Assembly: GCF_036289405.1 (NCBI RefSeq)
Contig: NZ_JAYFFI010000002.1
Coordinates: 1 to 64,000, forward strand
DNA: 64,000 nucleotides
Reading direction: 5' to 3'
From: Pseudoramibacter faecis
Lineage (GTDB): Bacteria; Bacillota; Clostridia; Eubacteriales; Eubacteriaceae
The notes under the pieces are model-generated. The model saw nothing but the letters and a program-made list of their open reading frames with translations, did no database searches and had not been told where the DNA came from. Shown here piece after piece: positions 7,552 through 17,389 of the stretch (the first letter of the stretch is position 1; each line of letters starts with the position of its first letter). The position numbers and the translations under genes are program-made.

Positions 7552-9591
7552 TCAATTCATCGATATCTGTTCGATGCCGCGGTCGAAGGCGCGGGTCAGC
7601 GCGTCGCAGCATCCCATGTCTTCCGCCTTGGGTGAGGCCAGAAGCCCCTCGGCGATCGCCCTGGTTTCGGCCAAAAGCGCCGCGTCCGCCGCCGGATCCA
7701 GCGCCGAAAGCGCCGGCAGACCGTGCTGCCTTGTGCCGAAGGCATCCCCCGGCCCCCGCAGCTTAAAATCAGCCTCGGCAATTTCCTGCCCGTTGTGATG
7801 ATTCACGATCACCTTCATGCGCGCAATGGTCTTCTCGTTCACCGCGTTGGACACGAGAAAACAATAGGCCTGGGCGCCGCCCCGGCCGACGCGCCCCCGC
7901 AGCTGATGCAGTTGGGACAGGCCGAAGCGGTCGGCGCTCATCACCACCATCATCGTGACATTGGGCACGTCAATACCCACCTCGATGATGCTCGTCGCCA
8001 CCAAACAATCAATTTTACCGGCAGAAAAATCGGCGATTACCGCCGCTTTTTCTGCCGGCTTCATTTTGCCGTGCAGGCAGGCCACCCGATAAAGCCCCTT
8101 ATAATAGCGGTCCACCTCCCGGCAGACCGTCTGAGTGTCGCGCACCTCGGCCATCTCCTCGGCGTTTTCCACAAAGGGACAAACGATAAATCCCTGATGC
8201 CCGGCGGCCATCTCCACCGCCATCATCCCCAGAATTTTGCGCAGGGCTTTCTCGGTATAAAAATAGGTTTTAACCTTCTTGCGCCCCGCCGGCATGGTAT
8301 CGATCACCGAAATATCGAGATCACCGTAAAGCACCAGCGCCAATGTCCGCGGGATGGGCGTCGCGCTCATCACCAGGGTATGAGGGCGCTCGCCCTTGAG
8401 CGCAAGCAGTCCCCGCTGCCGCACGCCGAAACGATGCTGCTCGTCGGTGACGACCATGCCCAGATTGTAATAAACCATATCTTTTTGAAAGAGCGCGTGG
8501 GTGCCGATAATCACTTGAGCGTCTCCGTTCGCAATGTGGGTCATGGCGTTTTCCCGCTCCGATGCCTTCATACTCCCGGTAATCAGGGTCACGCTGACGC
8601 CATAAGGTGCCAGATACGCTTCGAAATTACGGGCATGCTGCGCCGCGAGGATCTCCGTCGGCGCCATATAGGCGCATTGATAGCCGCCCAGCGCTATCAA
8701 ATAGGCGCAGGCCACGGCGACAACGGTTTTGCCACTGCCCACATCCCCCTGCACCAGCCGGTTCATGATCCGCCCGCTCTGAAGATCGGCGGCAATCTCC
8801 GCAAGCACCCGATGCTGCCCTTCGGTCAGCGCGAAGGGCAGTCCCCGCTCGAAGCGCGACAGGCTCGCGGGATGGGCCAGCACCACCGAGGACCGCCGCG
8901 TCTCGCCGCGGCTTCGCAGCAGCCCGAGGTTAAGCTTGAGTGCTTCTTCAAATTTTAACCGCGTCCGGCCCGCCGCAACCTCGGCCATCGTCTGCGGGCG
9001 GTGCAGCAGCTTAAAGCATGCTGCGCTGTCCGGCAAATGCCGCTCTTTCCGCAGGGTTTCCGGCAGCGGATCCGCCACGACGAGGTCTTCTGCGAGCACT
9101 TTAGCGATCAGCTTGCGGAGGGTCTCCCCGGAAACGCCGCCCGCCGGCGCATAAACCGGCGTCAGCTCAAAAAAAGCCCCCGGCTTGTCCACCGGGGCAA
9201 ACTGGGGATTGGCCATCCCGCACCTGCCCTTCTTCTCGGTGATGCGCCCGAAAAAATAATAGCGCGCCTCCTCGTGGAAATGCTCCGCGAGCCAGGGTTG
9301 ATTAAAAAAGGTGATCTGTCCCGTCGCGCCGTCGTCCGTCGTCACCGACAAAGCAAAAAGGGACAGATTCCTGCGAATTCGCCGGACTGTCCCTTTGCGG
9401 CTGACGCACGCCTCGATCGTCACCGCCGTTTCCGATGGCGCGGTGAGCATCCCCCGCCGCGACCGATCGACATATTGCTTCGGGAAATGGGCCAGCAGAT
9501 CTTCAACCGTGAAGATCCCGCCGTCGTTCAGCGCGCGCTCCCGCTTGGGGCCCACGCCGGCCACGTCCCGAATCCTGTCGTCAAGTTTCAT
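7552..9591 (-). CDS. recG: ATP-dependent DNA helicase RecG
   Basis: This 679-residue superfamily 2 helicase remodels stalled replication forks and branched DNA. The N-terminal OB-fold wedge domain (about 50-200) is followed by helicase motifs I (GDVGSGKT), II (DEQH), III (MSATPIPRT) and VI (QLRGRVGRGG). The length is full. Its ribosome binding site (AAAGGA) is weaker and farther than those of its neighbours. It lies 31 bp upstream of rsmD and 46 bp downstream of fakA. Confidence 0.96.
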   Translation of the reverse strand: MKLDDRIRDVAGVGPKRERALNDGGIFTVEDLLAHFPKQYVDRSRRGMLTAPSETAVTIEACVSRKGTVRRIRRNLSLFALSVTTDDGATGQITFFNQPWLAEHFHEEARYYFFGRITEKKGRCGMANPQFAPVDKPGAFFELTPVYAPAGGVSGETLRKLIAKVLAEDLVVADPLPETLRKERHLPDSAACFKLLHRPQTMAEVAAGRTRLKFEEALKLNLGLLRSRGETRRSSVVLAHPASLSRFERGLPFALTEGQHRVLAEIAADLQSGRIMNRLVQGDVGSGKTVVAVACAYLIALGGYQCAYMAPTEILAAQHARNFEAYLAPYGVSVTLITGSMKASERENAMTHIANGDAQVIIGTHALFQKDMVYYNLGMVVTDEQHRFGVRQRGLLALKGERPHTLVMSATPIPRTLALVLYGDLDISVIDTMPAGRKKVKTYFYTEKALRKILGMMAVEMAAGHQGFIVCPFVENAEEMAEVRDTQTVCREVDRYYKGLYRVACLHGKMKPAEKAAVIADFSAGKIDCLVATSIIEVGIDVPNVTMMVVMSADRFGLSQLHQLRGRVGRGGAQAYCFLVSNAVNEKTIARMKVIVNHHNGQEIAEADFKLRGPGDAFGTRQHGLPALSALDPAADAALLAETRAIAEGLLASPKAEDMGCCDALTRAFDRGIEQISMN

Positions 9592-9637
9592 TTACTTTCA
9601 AATCCTTTGCGCCCCGGGGCATTGGCTTTTTCAAATT

Positions 9638-11266
9638 TTATTCGACCGAAACGATGTAATAATAGAGCGGCTGCGCCCCTTCGGACACCTCGATGTCGCA
9701 GTCCGGATAGGCTTCCTCCAACTGCGCCACCAAGGCTTCTGCCGCCGATTCCGGTTGATCTGCCCCGTAATAAATGGAGATGAGCTCGCTGTCGGGCTCG
9801 ATCATCTCTGCGAGCAACTCCGCGGTCACCGCGTTCACATCCCGGCCGGTGGTCTGAATGTCGCCGTCGCTGATCCCCATGATATCGCCTTTGGCAATGG
9901 TCATCCCGCCGATGCTGGTATCGCGCACCGCGTAAGTCACTTCGCCGGTCTTCACTCCGTCGAGCACGGCCGTCATCGATTCAACATTGGCTTCCCAGTC
10001 ACCGTCCGGATCGAAATTGAGCATCGCCGTGACGCACTGAGGAATGGTCTTAGTCGGAATCACGTGCACCGCCTTGTCCGAAATGGCCTCAGCCTGATTG
10101 GCCGCCATGATGATATTGCCATTGTTCGGAAACAAAAAGATATGGTCCGCGTCAATCCGATTGATCTCCGACATGAAATCCTCGGTGCTGGGGTTCATGG
10201 TCTGCCCCCCCGCAATCACCCGGGTCACGCCCAAATCTTTAAAAATGCGAGTCAAGCCCTCGCCGGGAGAAACCGCCACGAAGCCATAGGGCAGGTGTTC
10301 GGCCGGCGGATCCGCTTCCGCTTCTTCTTCGTCAGGCACGCCGAGCATTTCGCGCATGTTATCCACCTTCATCCGGGTGAGACTCCCCAGCGACAGCCCC
10401 TTTTCAAAGGCCTTGCCCGGATGGTCGGTGTGCACGTGGACTTTGATGACATCCTCATCCTGAATGACGAGCACACAGTCTCCAATGGTTGACAAATAGT
10501 CGCGCAAATCGTCCGCATCCGCATCATGGGCGTGCTTGACAATAAACTCGGTGCAGTAGCCGAAGGTCAAATCCTCCGGCTTCATATTGGAATCGTCCAC
10601 AAAGCGTTCTCGGTCCGCCAGGGTGAGCTTGACTTCCCGGCCGAGATCTTCGCCGGCAAGCCCCTTCACCGCCCCTTCGCAGATGAAAATGAGGCCCTGG
10701 CCGCCGGAGTCCACCACGCCGGCTTCCTTGAGCACCGGCAGCATGTCCGGCGTGCGCAGCAAGGTGTCCTTGCCCTGCTCGAGCACATCGGAAAGGAAGG
10801 CCAGCACATCTTCATATTCGCTCCGATGAGCTTCGGCAAATTCGCCCATTTCGCGAATCACCGTTAAGATAGTGCCCTCCGTCGGTTTCATCACCGCTTT
10901 ATAGGCCGTGTCCCGGGCTGCGCAGACCGCCGCCGCCGCCCCGGCCACGTCGAGGACCTGCTTGCCCTTGGTCGCCGCCGCGACCCCGCGCAGAATCTGA
11001 GACAAAATCACGCCGGAATTGCCCCGGGCACCGATGAGCGCCCCGCTGGAAACGGTCTTCGCCACCGCGTGCAAATCATTTTTTTCCAGCTTGTCGAGCT
11101 CCCAGATGGCGTTAGAAAACGTCATGGCCATATTGGTCCCCGTATCGCCGTCCGGCACCGGGAAGACATTCAATTCATCGACTGCTTCTTTATTGAGTTC
11201 AAGATTCTTAGCGCCGGTCTCAAACATGCTGCGTAGCATGGCGCCGTCAATCTGCTTGATTTCCAT
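9638..11266 (-). CDS. fakA: Fatty acid kinase FakA (DAK2/DegV-partner protein)
   Basis: This 542-residue protein has an N-terminal DhaL/DAK2 ATP-binding domain (VPDGDTGTNM, aspartates for Mg-ATP), a SGALIGARGNSGVILSQ helix, a middle linker and a C-terminal FakA domain. FakA phosphorylates fatty acids carried by a FakB/DegV protein so that host or exogenous fatty acids enter phospholipid synthesis. No FakB is encoded nearby. The asp23-fakA-recG order is common in Firmicutes. Confidence 0.9.
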   Translation of the reverse strand: MEIKQIDGAMLRSMFETGAKNLELNKEAVDELNVFPVPDGDTGTNMAMTFSNAIWELDKLEKNDLHAVAKTVSSGALIGARGNSGVILSQILRGVAAATKGKQVLDVAGAAAAVCAARDTAYKAVMKPTEGTILTVIREMGEFAEAHRSEYEDVLAFLSDVLEQGKDTLLRTPDMLPVLKEAGVVDSGGQGLIFICEGAVKGLAGEDLGREVKLTLADRERFVDDSNMKPEDLTFGYCTEFIVKHAHDADADDLRDYLSTIGDCVLVIQDEDVIKVHVHTDHPGKAFEKGLSLGSLTRMKVDNMREMLGVPDEEEAEADPPAEHLPYGFVAVSPGEGLTRIFKDLGVTRVIAGGQTMNPSTEDFMSEINRIDADHIFLFPNNGNIIMAANQAEAISDKAVHVIPTKTIPQCVTAMLNFDPDGDWEANVESMTAVLDGVKTGEVTYAVRDTSIGGMTIAKGDIMGISDGDIQTTGRDVNAVTAELLAEMIEPDSELISIYYGADQPESAAEALVAQLEEAYPDCDIEVSEGAQPLYYYIVSVE

Positions 11267-11279
11267 TCATTCCTCCACA

Positions 11280-11627
11280 TTATGCCCGGACACTGACCAC
11301 GTTGACGGTGACCCGTTTGACGGTAAGCCCCGTCTGGCGTTCGACGTTGTATTTGACGGCTGAAATAATATTGTCGGCAACCACCGATATCTTGATGGTC
11401 TGTTCGACGATCACGTAAAGATCAATCAGCAGTTTACCGTCGCCGTCAAAGCTCACGCCGACGCCCTTGCTCAGGCGTTCCCGCGTCAGAATTTCAATCA
11501 GACCGTCCCGGCCGCGCTGATGCGCCATCCCCACCAGGCCGTAGCACTGCATGGCGGTATCGGCCGCAATATCGGCAATCGCTTTTCGGGATAATTCGAT
11601 ATAGCCCAGATCATTTTCTATTCTCAT
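11280..11627 (-). CDS. Asp23/Gls24 family envelope stress protein
   Basis: This 115-residue Asp23 (DUF322) protein matches YloU-type proteins that precede fakA and lie opposite rpmB. The family is linked to membrane association and alkaline or envelope stress. AAGGAG lies eight bases before the ATG. It is the first gene of the minus-strand operon and ends 14 bp before fakA starts. Confidence 0.88.
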   Translation of the reverse strand: MRIENDLGYIELSRKAIADIAADTAMQCYGLVGMAHQRGRDGLIEILTRERLSKGVGVSFDGDGKLLIDLYVIVEQTIKISVVADNIISAVKYNVERQTGLTVKRVTVNVVSVRA

Positions 11628-11790
11628 TATCGACTCCTTGTTGCATGCAAACGCGCAGCCGGTGCCATGGGTCTTCCCGCAGCGCGTGATCTTGCGATTT
11701 CTGCGGCGTCCGTCGGCTTTTAGCGCGCATTTCTTCTCCTCTCATACTGATTTGTGACAAGTCCCTCAATATGAACGTATTATATGAGCC

Positions 11791-11819
11791 ATTTTACCGC
11801 TTATCCCTCCCAAAGTCAA
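11791..11819 (-). promoter_or_regulatory. Candidate promoter of the asp23-fakA-recG operon
   Basis: On the minus strand TTGACT (11819-11814) and TAAAAT (11796-11791) are spaced 17 bp. The leader would be about 160 nt. The site lies back-to-back with the rpmB promoter in the 287-bp divergent gap 11628-11914, which otherwise shows no gene. Confidence 0.5.
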
Positions 11820-11838
11820 AATAAAGTCAAAAAACTTA

Positions 11839-11868
11839 TTGCATACTTTCAAAGCACTGTGTTATAAT
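11839..11868 (+). promoter_or_regulatory. rpmB promoter
   Basis: TTGCAT and a perfect TATAAT are spaced 18 bp, about 40 bp upstream of the GGGAGG site of rpmB. This is a strong constitutive-type promoter, suited to a ribosomal protein gene. Confidence 0.75.
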
Positions 11869-11914
11869 GGCTCCTGTTGACACAGACGATTCGAAAACAA
11901 GGGAGGTTTAGAGC

Positions 11915-12103
11915 ATGGCTAAAGAATGCTTTGTGTGCAAGAAGAGCGTTGTCTCCGGCAATACTGTCTCGCACTCAAACAAACATAATAAAAGAATGTG
12001 GAAGCCCAACCTGCAGAAAATTAAAATCTTGGTCGATGGCACACCGAGACGCGAATATGTCTGCACCCGATGCCTGCGTTCCGGTAAAATCGAACGCGCA
12101 TAA
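11915..12103 (+). CDS. rpmB: 50S ribosomal protein L28 (zinc-binding C+ form)
   Basis: This 62-residue L28 keeps both CxxC pairs (Cys5/Cys8 and Cys48/Cys51), so it is the zinc-ribbon paralogue form rather than the zinc-independent C- form made under zinc starvation. The promoter, the GGGAGG site eight bases upstream and a downstream hairpin define a single-gene transcript. Confidence 0.97.
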   Translation: MAKECFVCKKSVVSGNTVSHSNKHNKRMWKPNLQKIKILVDGTPRREYVCTRCLRSGKIERA

Positions 12104-12124
12104 GGCGCCGCAGCCGTATTACAC

Positions 12125-12153
12125 AAAAAAAGCACGCGAACGCGTGCTTTTTT
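12125..12153. terminator. Bidirectional terminator between rpmB and thiN
   Basis: A 13-bp stem (AGCACGCG core) with an AA loop is flanked by A and T runs on both sides. It can end the rpmB transcript on the plus strand and the rlmN-to-thiN transcript on the minus strand. Confidence 0.9.
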
Positions 12154-12181
12154 ATTTTTTGTTTTGATGGTTTCTGTGCCG

Positions 12182-12844
12182 TCACTCGCTCACAATGTCG
12201 AGGAGCGCCCGGCCTTTCCCGATAGTAATGCACTGCTCCCGTTCGGCCGCCACATTGCTGAGCGTGCGGCCGGCCGTCTCCGGCGTGAGCATCGCTTCCT
12301 TCAGCGGATAATCAAAGCCAGCAAGGCTCACCGGCCCTGCCGAACCGCACCAGGGGATCAGACTCATCGTGGTGCCCGGCGCCAGCGCGAGCGGCCATCG
12401 CCCCGGTCCGGTCAGCAAGCGCAGCCGGTTATGGGGATCCACCAGCCAGCCGACAGCCCCCGCCGCTTCGATGCTGATGAGGGTATCAATAGAGCCGATC
12501 ACATGGTCGAGACGGCTGCCCATCGCCCCAAAAAGAATCACCGACGCCGCACCTCCCGAAAGCGCCACCGATACCGCAAGCTCCGTGTCCGTCTGATTTT
12601 TGCGCACCGGGTGGCACTCCACCGGCACACCCTGATCCACAAAGGTTTGGATCACCGCCGGATCCGCCGAATCAAAATCCCCGACGAGCACATCCGGCAT
12701 AAGCCCCAGCCGGTGCGCCATCTCCGCGCCTTTGTCCGCCGCTATGATTTGATCAGCCGGCTGTGCTTTTAACACCGCGCGATAAAAATCCGGCGCGCCA
12801 TAGCTGCCGCCGGTAAAAATGACCGTGTTTTTTTCCGCTTTCAA
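12182..12844 (-). CDS. thiN: Thiamine pyrophosphokinase
   Basis: This protein of about 220 residues converts thiamine to thiamine diphosphate with ATP. The N-terminal DKGAE and VGDFDSADP motifs and the KNQTDTELA segment are family signatures, and the C-terminal TPK_B1 domain follows. The open frame extends upstream inside rsgA. I choose a TTG at 12844 because GGGAGG lies eight bases before it and it overlaps the rsgA stop (TTGA), giving the usual family length. The position after rsgA is conserved in Firmicutes. Confidence 0.88.
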   Translation of the reverse strand: MKAEKNTVIFTGGSYGAPDFYRAVLKAQPADQIIAADKGAEMAHRLGLMPDVLVGDFDSADPAVIQTFVDQGVPVECHPVRKNQTDTELAVSVALSGGAASVILFGAMGSRLDHVIGSIDTLISIEAAGAVGWLVDPHNRLRLLTGPGRWPLALAPGTTMSLIPWCGSAGPVSLAGFDYPLKEAMLTPETAGRTLSNVAAEREQCITIGKGRALLDIVSE

Positions 12845-13737
12845 TAGCGGTTCCTCCCTTTCAATTCCTCGAGGAGCATCACGTAATGTTCGTAGCGGGA
12901 CGGGGCGATCTCGCCGGCCGTCAGTTGCGCTCTCACCGCACAGCCCGGCTCCTTCAGATGCAGACAATCGTTAAACTTGCAGATTCCTCGGGCGAATTCC
13001 GGGAAATAATCCCGCAGCGTCTCGGGCGCGGCCGCCTCGGCCAGCGAAAGCGAGGAGAACCCGGGCGTATCGAGAATCCATCCGCCGTCCGGCAGTGGCA
13101 GCAGCGCCACATGACGGGTGGTGTGTTTGCCGCGGCCCAACTTTGCGCTCAGCCCGCCGGTGGCCATTACTGCACCGCCGCACAGCCGATTGGTCAGTGT
13201 CGATTTGCCCACCCCGGAAGGGCCTGCCAGAAAAACGGTCTTTCCCGCCGTGTGTCGGACCAGTTGCGTATCAGCCGGCGCCTCCGGCGAATGGACCACC
13301 ACGGGATAGGGCGTTTTGTGATAGGTCTCTACGACGGTCCGGTCCGTTTCTTTGGCCAGATCCTCCTTGGTAAAACAGATGATCGGGGCAACGCTCCGCG
13401 CTTCACAGGCGATGAGCAGCTTATCCAGAAGCAGGGTGTTGGGGCGGGGATTGCTGAGTGCAAAGACGATCACCGCCAAATCCACATTGGCCACCGGTGG
13501 ACGCACAAAAGCGTTTTTGCGCTCGGCAATGGCGGTCAGCGCGTATTCGCCATCCTGGGCACCGTCCTTTTCGACGGTGACCCAATCGCCGACCATCGGC
13601 GTCTGCCGATTGTGGCGCAAGATGCCCGCCGGCTTCGCGGTGATCTGGCTGCCGTCCGATTTTTCAATGGTATAGAAACCGCCGATCCCCTGGACAATGC
13701 GTCCGGAGATCGGCGTTTTTCTTCGTGTTGCATTCAT
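12841..13737 (-). CDS. rsgA: Ribosome small subunit-dependent GTPase A
   Basis: This is a circularly permuted GTPase that assists late 30S maturation. An N-terminal OB fold precedes the G4 motif TKED, then the G1 P-loop GPSGVGKS, G3 DTPG and a C-terminal zinc finger (CKFNDCLHLKEPGC). The start is uncertain: an ATG at 13737 or a TTG at 13743 in the same frame, both with a weak ribosome binding site close to the prkC stop. That suggests translational coupling. Confidence 0.93.
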   Translation of the reverse strand: MNATRRKTPISGRIVQGIGGFYTIEKSDGSQITAKPAGILRHNRQTPMVGDWVTVEKDGAQDGEYALTAIAERKNAFVRPPVANVDLAVIVFALSNPRPNTLLLDKLLIACEARSVAPIICFTKEDLAKETDRTVVETYHKTPYPVVVHSPEAPADTQLVRHTAGKTVFLAGPSGVGKSTLTNRLCGGAVMATGGLSAKLGRGKHTTRHVALLPLPDGGWILDTPGFSSLSLAEAAAPETLRDYFPEFARGICKFNDCLHLKEPGCAVRAQLTAGEIAPSRYEHYVMLLEELKGRNRY

Positions 13738-13752
13738 ATTCAACTTTAAGGA

Positions 13753-15471
13753 TCAGTCGTCTGCTTCGTCCGAATCGTCTTTCTTTGAAGAGCCTTTGGC
13801 CGCGCTGCTGTTGGGATCGACTCCCTTGCTGACCACAAAGTTAATGGTCGTTCCCTTTTCGATCTGGGTGCCTTCGCTGGGTGACTGGCTCATCACCACG
13901 CCGGATGCATAGGAATCCGAGTATTGCTGAGTTACCGTCCCAACGGTAAAGCCGTTGGCTTTGATCCGGCTTTCAGCATCATTTTGGGTCAGGCCCACAA
14001 GCCCCGGCACCGAAACCGTTTCCTTTCCCTTGGAAACATAGAGCGTGACCTTGCTGTTTTTATCCACCGCAGAGCCGGCCGAAGGCGAGGCGTTGTAAAC
14101 CACGCCGCTGGAATAGCTGTCGTTGTATTCCCGCTTGATTTCCACCACCTGGAGTTTGGCCTTTTCCAGCGCGGAAACCGCTTCGTTTTCGCTCATCCCG
14201 ACGACATTGGGCACCTGCACGCTTTCACTTCCCTTACTGATGACCACTTTAACCGTGCGGCCTTCTCTGGACATGGCGTTGGCCTTCGGCGACTGGGAAA
14301 TAATTTTGCCTCTGTCCACCGTGTCGCTGTATTCGGTGCTTTCCACTTCAAGGGTCAGACCGGCGGCTTCCACGGCCGTTTTCGCCTGACTCTTGGTCAT
14401 CCCGGACACATCCGGCACCGTCACTTTCTTGCTCGCCGAAAACGCGCGGTAACCCGCCACAATACCGGCAATGGCCAAAGCGGCAACCAACAGTCCGATC
14501 AGCATGCGCTTGCGCTTTTTCTTTTTACGCAGATGATCAATACCTGTTTTGTCTGCAGCCTCATCGCCGGCCGTATCCTCCGGTTCAACCTGAAAGAGGC
14601 TGTCATCGCTAATCAGGCCGCCGTTATTCGCTCTGCCATTCAGGTCGACCGAGGCATTCAGCATGATTTGATCGAGATCCGCGATAAGCTCTTCACAATC
14701 CTGATAGCGATCGTCCGGTCTTTTCTGACAAAGCCGCACCACCACATCGCTGACGCTCTGGGGGATTTCCGGCAAAATGGTTTTTGGCGGGGTGATGTCC
14801 TCCTGAATATGCTTAATCGCAATGGAGACGGTATTTTCTTCATCAAAGGGGAGTTCCCCGGTGAGCAGTTCATAATACATAATGCCCAGGGAATACAAAT
14901 CGGAGCGTTCGTCCACAAAGCCGCCCCGGGCCTGTTCCGGCGAAATGTAGTGCACCGAGCCCATGGTCTGATTCGTCATGGTGATGGTGGAGCTGGTGAT
15001 GGCCCGCGCAATGCCGAAATCGGTGACCTTCGGCGTCATATCGGCGGTGAGCATGATGTTCTGCGGCTTGATATCCCGGTGAATGATGCCGTGTTCGTGA
15101 GCGCATTGCAGAGCTTCCGCCACATCGATGATGAAATTGGTCGCTTCTTCATAATCGAGGCGGCCTTTTTTGATCAGATATTGCTTGAGGGTGATGCCGT
15201 CCACGTATTCCATCACGATAAAATACACATCGCCATCCACCCCGACGTCGTATACCGAAACGATATTCGGATCGGAAAGGCCTGCCGCCGATTGAGATTC
15301 ACGATCGAATTTCTTAATGAATTGCTCGTTTTCCGTGTATTCTTCCCGCAGGATTTTAACAGCTACAAACCGGTTTAATTTTAAATCCCGCGCTTTATAA
15401 ACGTAGGCCATGCCGCCGCGGCCAATCAACTCAATGATTTCGTAACGGCCATTCAGAATTTTTCCGATCAC
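13753..15471 (-). CDS. prkC: Ser/Thr protein kinase with PASTA domains
   Basis: This 572-residue membrane kinase has an N-terminal Hanks-type domain (GRGGMAYVY glycine loop, HRDIKPQN catalytic loop, DFGIA), a basic KKKKRKR stretch and one membrane segment at about 318-338. Three extracellular PASTA repeats (VPDVSGM, VPNVVGM and VPGLVGL starts) bind muropeptides or lipid II. It signals cell-wall state and germination or growth. The C-terminal tail is acidic and Ser-rich. Its ATG overlaps the stop of the cognate phosphatase gene prpC. Confidence 0.96.
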   Translation of the reverse strand: MIGKILNGRYEIIELIGRGGMAYVYKARDLKLNRFVAVKILREEYTENEQFIKKFDRESQSAAGLSDPNIVSVYDVGVDGDVYFIVMEYVDGITLKQYLIKKGRLDYEEATNFIIDVAEALQCAHEHGIIHRDIKPQNIMLTADMTPKVTDFGIARAITSSTITMTNQTMGSVHYISPEQARGGFVDERSDLYSLGIMYYELLTGELPFDEENTVSIAIKHIQEDITPPKTILPEIPQSVSDVVVRLCQKRPDDRYQDCEELIADLDQIMLNASVDLNGRANNGGLISDDSLFQVEPEDTAGDEAADKTGIDHLRKKKKRKRMLIGLLVAALAIAGIVAGYRAFSASKKVTVPDVSGMTKSQAKTAVEAAGLTLEVESTEYSDTVDRGKIISQSPKANAMSREGRTVKVVISKGSESVQVPNVVGMSENEAVSALEKAKLQVVEIKREYNDSYSSGVVYNASPSAGSAVDKNSKVTLYVSKGKETVSVPGLVGLTQNDAESRIKANGFTVGTVTQQYSDSYASGVVMSQSPSEGTQIEKGTTINFVVSKGVDPNSSAAKGSSKKDDSDEADD

Positions 15472-16229
15472 TTCACTTCCTCCTTCAACGCTGCAGCCGG
15501 CTCCATTTCCGGTCTGAAGATAATCACGGTAATATTGTCGTCACCGCCGTTATAATTGGCGAGATTCACCAGCTTGCGCGTCGCTTCTTCCATACCATTC
15601 TCCATGACAATTCGCTGAATCTCTTCGTTGGGCACCATGTTGTACAGTCCATCGGAACACAGCAAAATGGCATCGCCGGGATAGAGCCTATATTCGAACA
15701 AATCGGTTCGGATGATTTCGTCCGTGCCCAAAGCCCGGGTAATGATGTTTTTCTGGGGATGCTCTTTGGCTTCCTTCGTGGTCAAGCGGCCGCGGTCGAT
15801 CAATGCCTGCACCAAAGAGTGATCCTTGGTCAACTGTTCGATTTCCGTTGCGTTAATGCGGTAAGCCCGACTATCCCCAATATGGTAAAGGTACATATCG
15901 AGTCCTCTGACCACCGCCATGGTCAGAGTTGTGGCCATGCCCAATTGTTCCGGATCCACCACGCCTTCCCGGATAATTTCCTGATTGATGGCGTTCACAA
16001 AGTGATTGACCTGTTCGTAATCGCTGTAATCTTCGATTTCCGCAATGCGCTCCTTGATGCGGTCGATGGCCAGCTGGCTGGCAATTTCCCCGGAGCGGTG
16101 CCCGCCCAGGCCGTCCGCCACTGCAAAAATATAGTAGGTCTGGCCGTCTTTTTCGATATTGGCCGCCAGATAGGAGTCTTGGTTAATTTTTCGTTTCGCA
16201 CCTATATTTGTGGAGTACGCACACTTCAT
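15468..16229 (-). CDS. prpC: PP2C-family Ser/Thr phosphatase, PrkC antagonist
   Basis: This 253-residue PPM-type phosphatase has the metal-binding motifs NQDS near the N-terminus, VADGLGGHRSGE, CSDGLYNMV and GGDDNITVI. It dephosphorylates PrkC and its targets. It overlaps both neighbours by four bases (ATGA), so rlmN-prpC-prkC are tightly coupled. Confidence 0.95.
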   Translation of the reverse strand: MKCAYSTNIGAKRKINQDSYLAANIEKDGQTYYIFAVADGLGGHRSGEIASQLAIDRIKERIAEIEDYSDYEQVNHFVNAINQEIIREGVVDPEQLGMATTLTMAVVRGLDMYLYHIGDSRAYRINATEIEQLTKDHSLVQALIDRGRLTTKEAKEHPQKNIITRALGTDEIIRTDLFEYRLYPGDAILLCSDGLYNMVPNEEIQRIVMENGMEEATRKLVNLANYNGGDDNITVIIFRPEMEPAAALKEEVK

Positions 16230-17380
16230 CTTTCACCTCTAGGTTTTGTCACCATCGGGACCGCCTGTGCCTGCCGATGGCGCAGCTGGCCGCAGGCCGC
16301 ATCAATATTCTTCCCAATTCTTCTCCTTATTGTACAGTTAATGCCGCCTGTTTTCAACTTCTTCGCGAAGACCGTTACATTTTGACTGCCGGCAAACGGG
16401 CCGTCTGTAATGGGATTGAGACGAATCAGGTTGAGGTGCACATTCTCGCCGGAGAACAGCCTGATCAAAGCTTTGGCATCCTCGTCCCGATCGTTGACAC
16501 CGGCCATCAGCGCATACTCAAACGTGACCCGCCGGCCGGTTTTGTTAAAATAATTTTTACAAGTCTTAAGTAATTGATCCAGCGGATAGTGCCGGGCCAC
16601 TGGCATGATTTGCTCGCGGACCGCCTGATCCGGCGAATGCAGTGAAATCGCCAGATTAATTTCAAGCGCTTCATCCGCCAAGCGCTCAATCATCGGCACG
16701 ATCCCGCAGGTCGAAACGGTGATGCGGCGCATCCCGATGCTGAAGCCCTGGCTTAAGATCTGAATAAAGCGCAACAAATTATCGTAATTGGCCAGAGGTT
16801 CGCCGATCCCCATCACCACCACCCGGCTGATGCGGATGCCTTCGGCGGCTTCGACCAGGGCGATTTGGGCCGCCATTTCCCCCGCGGTGAGGTCCCGCAC
16901 CACGCCGCCTCTGGTCGAGGCGCAGAAGGCACAGCCCATGGCGCATCCCACCTGGCTCGACACACACAAAGAATAGCCGTAGTCATAGGCCATGAGCACC
17001 GTCTCCACGCACTCGCCGTCCGCCAGACGGATCAGCATTTTCTTCGTGCCGTCCTCCGGGTCGGCCTGCACCTCAAGCACCTCGCCCCAGTCGATGATCC
17101 AGCGGGCTTTTAACGTCTCCCGCAGCTTTTTCGGCAGATTGGTGCACGCGTCAACCGCCATCGCCCGCTTCACATAAAGCCATTCAAAAAGCTGCCTGCT
17201 GCGAAACTTAGGCTCACCGAGATCCCGCATCAGCGCCGAGCAGCCGGTCAGCGTGAGCCCGAAGAGATTTGAAGGAGCGTCTCCTTTTTTCTCGTCGGCC
17301 AAGGGCAACGCAGGTGCTTCGCCATCCCGCGCCGCCGTATCCGGTGTGCGATTCTGAATTTTCGCTTGCATTTTTTTCAT
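16226..17380 (-). CDS. rlmN: 23S rRNA (adenine2503-C2)-methyltransferase
   Basis: This radical SAM enzyme methylates A2503 of 23S rRNA and A37 of some tRNAs. The radical SAM cluster motif GCAMGCAFCAS is present, as are the conserved GEPLANYDN and late MAGVND segments. It is 384 residues, about 35 longer than typical: conserved similarity begins around NLFGLTL near residue 38, so the first 35 residues (Ala/Asp/Glu/Lys-rich) are an extension or the start lies further in. A promoter -10 lies only nine bases before this ATG. Confidence 0.92.
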   Translation of the reverse strand: MKKMQAKIQNRTPDTAARDGEAPALPLADEKKGDAPSNLFGLTLTGCSALMRDLGEPKFRSRQLFEWLYVKRAMAVDACTNLPKKLRETLKARWIIDWGEVLEVQADPEDGTKKMLIRLADGECVETVLMAYDYGYSLCVSSQVGCAMGCAFCASTRGGVVRDLTAGEMAAQIALVEAAEGIRISRVVVMGIGEPLANYDNLLRFIQILSQGFSIGMRRITVSTCGIVPMIERLADEALEINLAISLHSPDQAVREQIMPVARHYPLDQLLKTCKNYFNKTGRRVTFEYALMAGVNDRDEDAKALIRLFSGENVHLNLIRLNPITDGPFAGSQNVTVFAKKLKTGGINCTIRRRIGKNIDAACGQLRHRQAQAVPMVTKPRGER

Positions 17381-17389
17381 ATCGCCCCT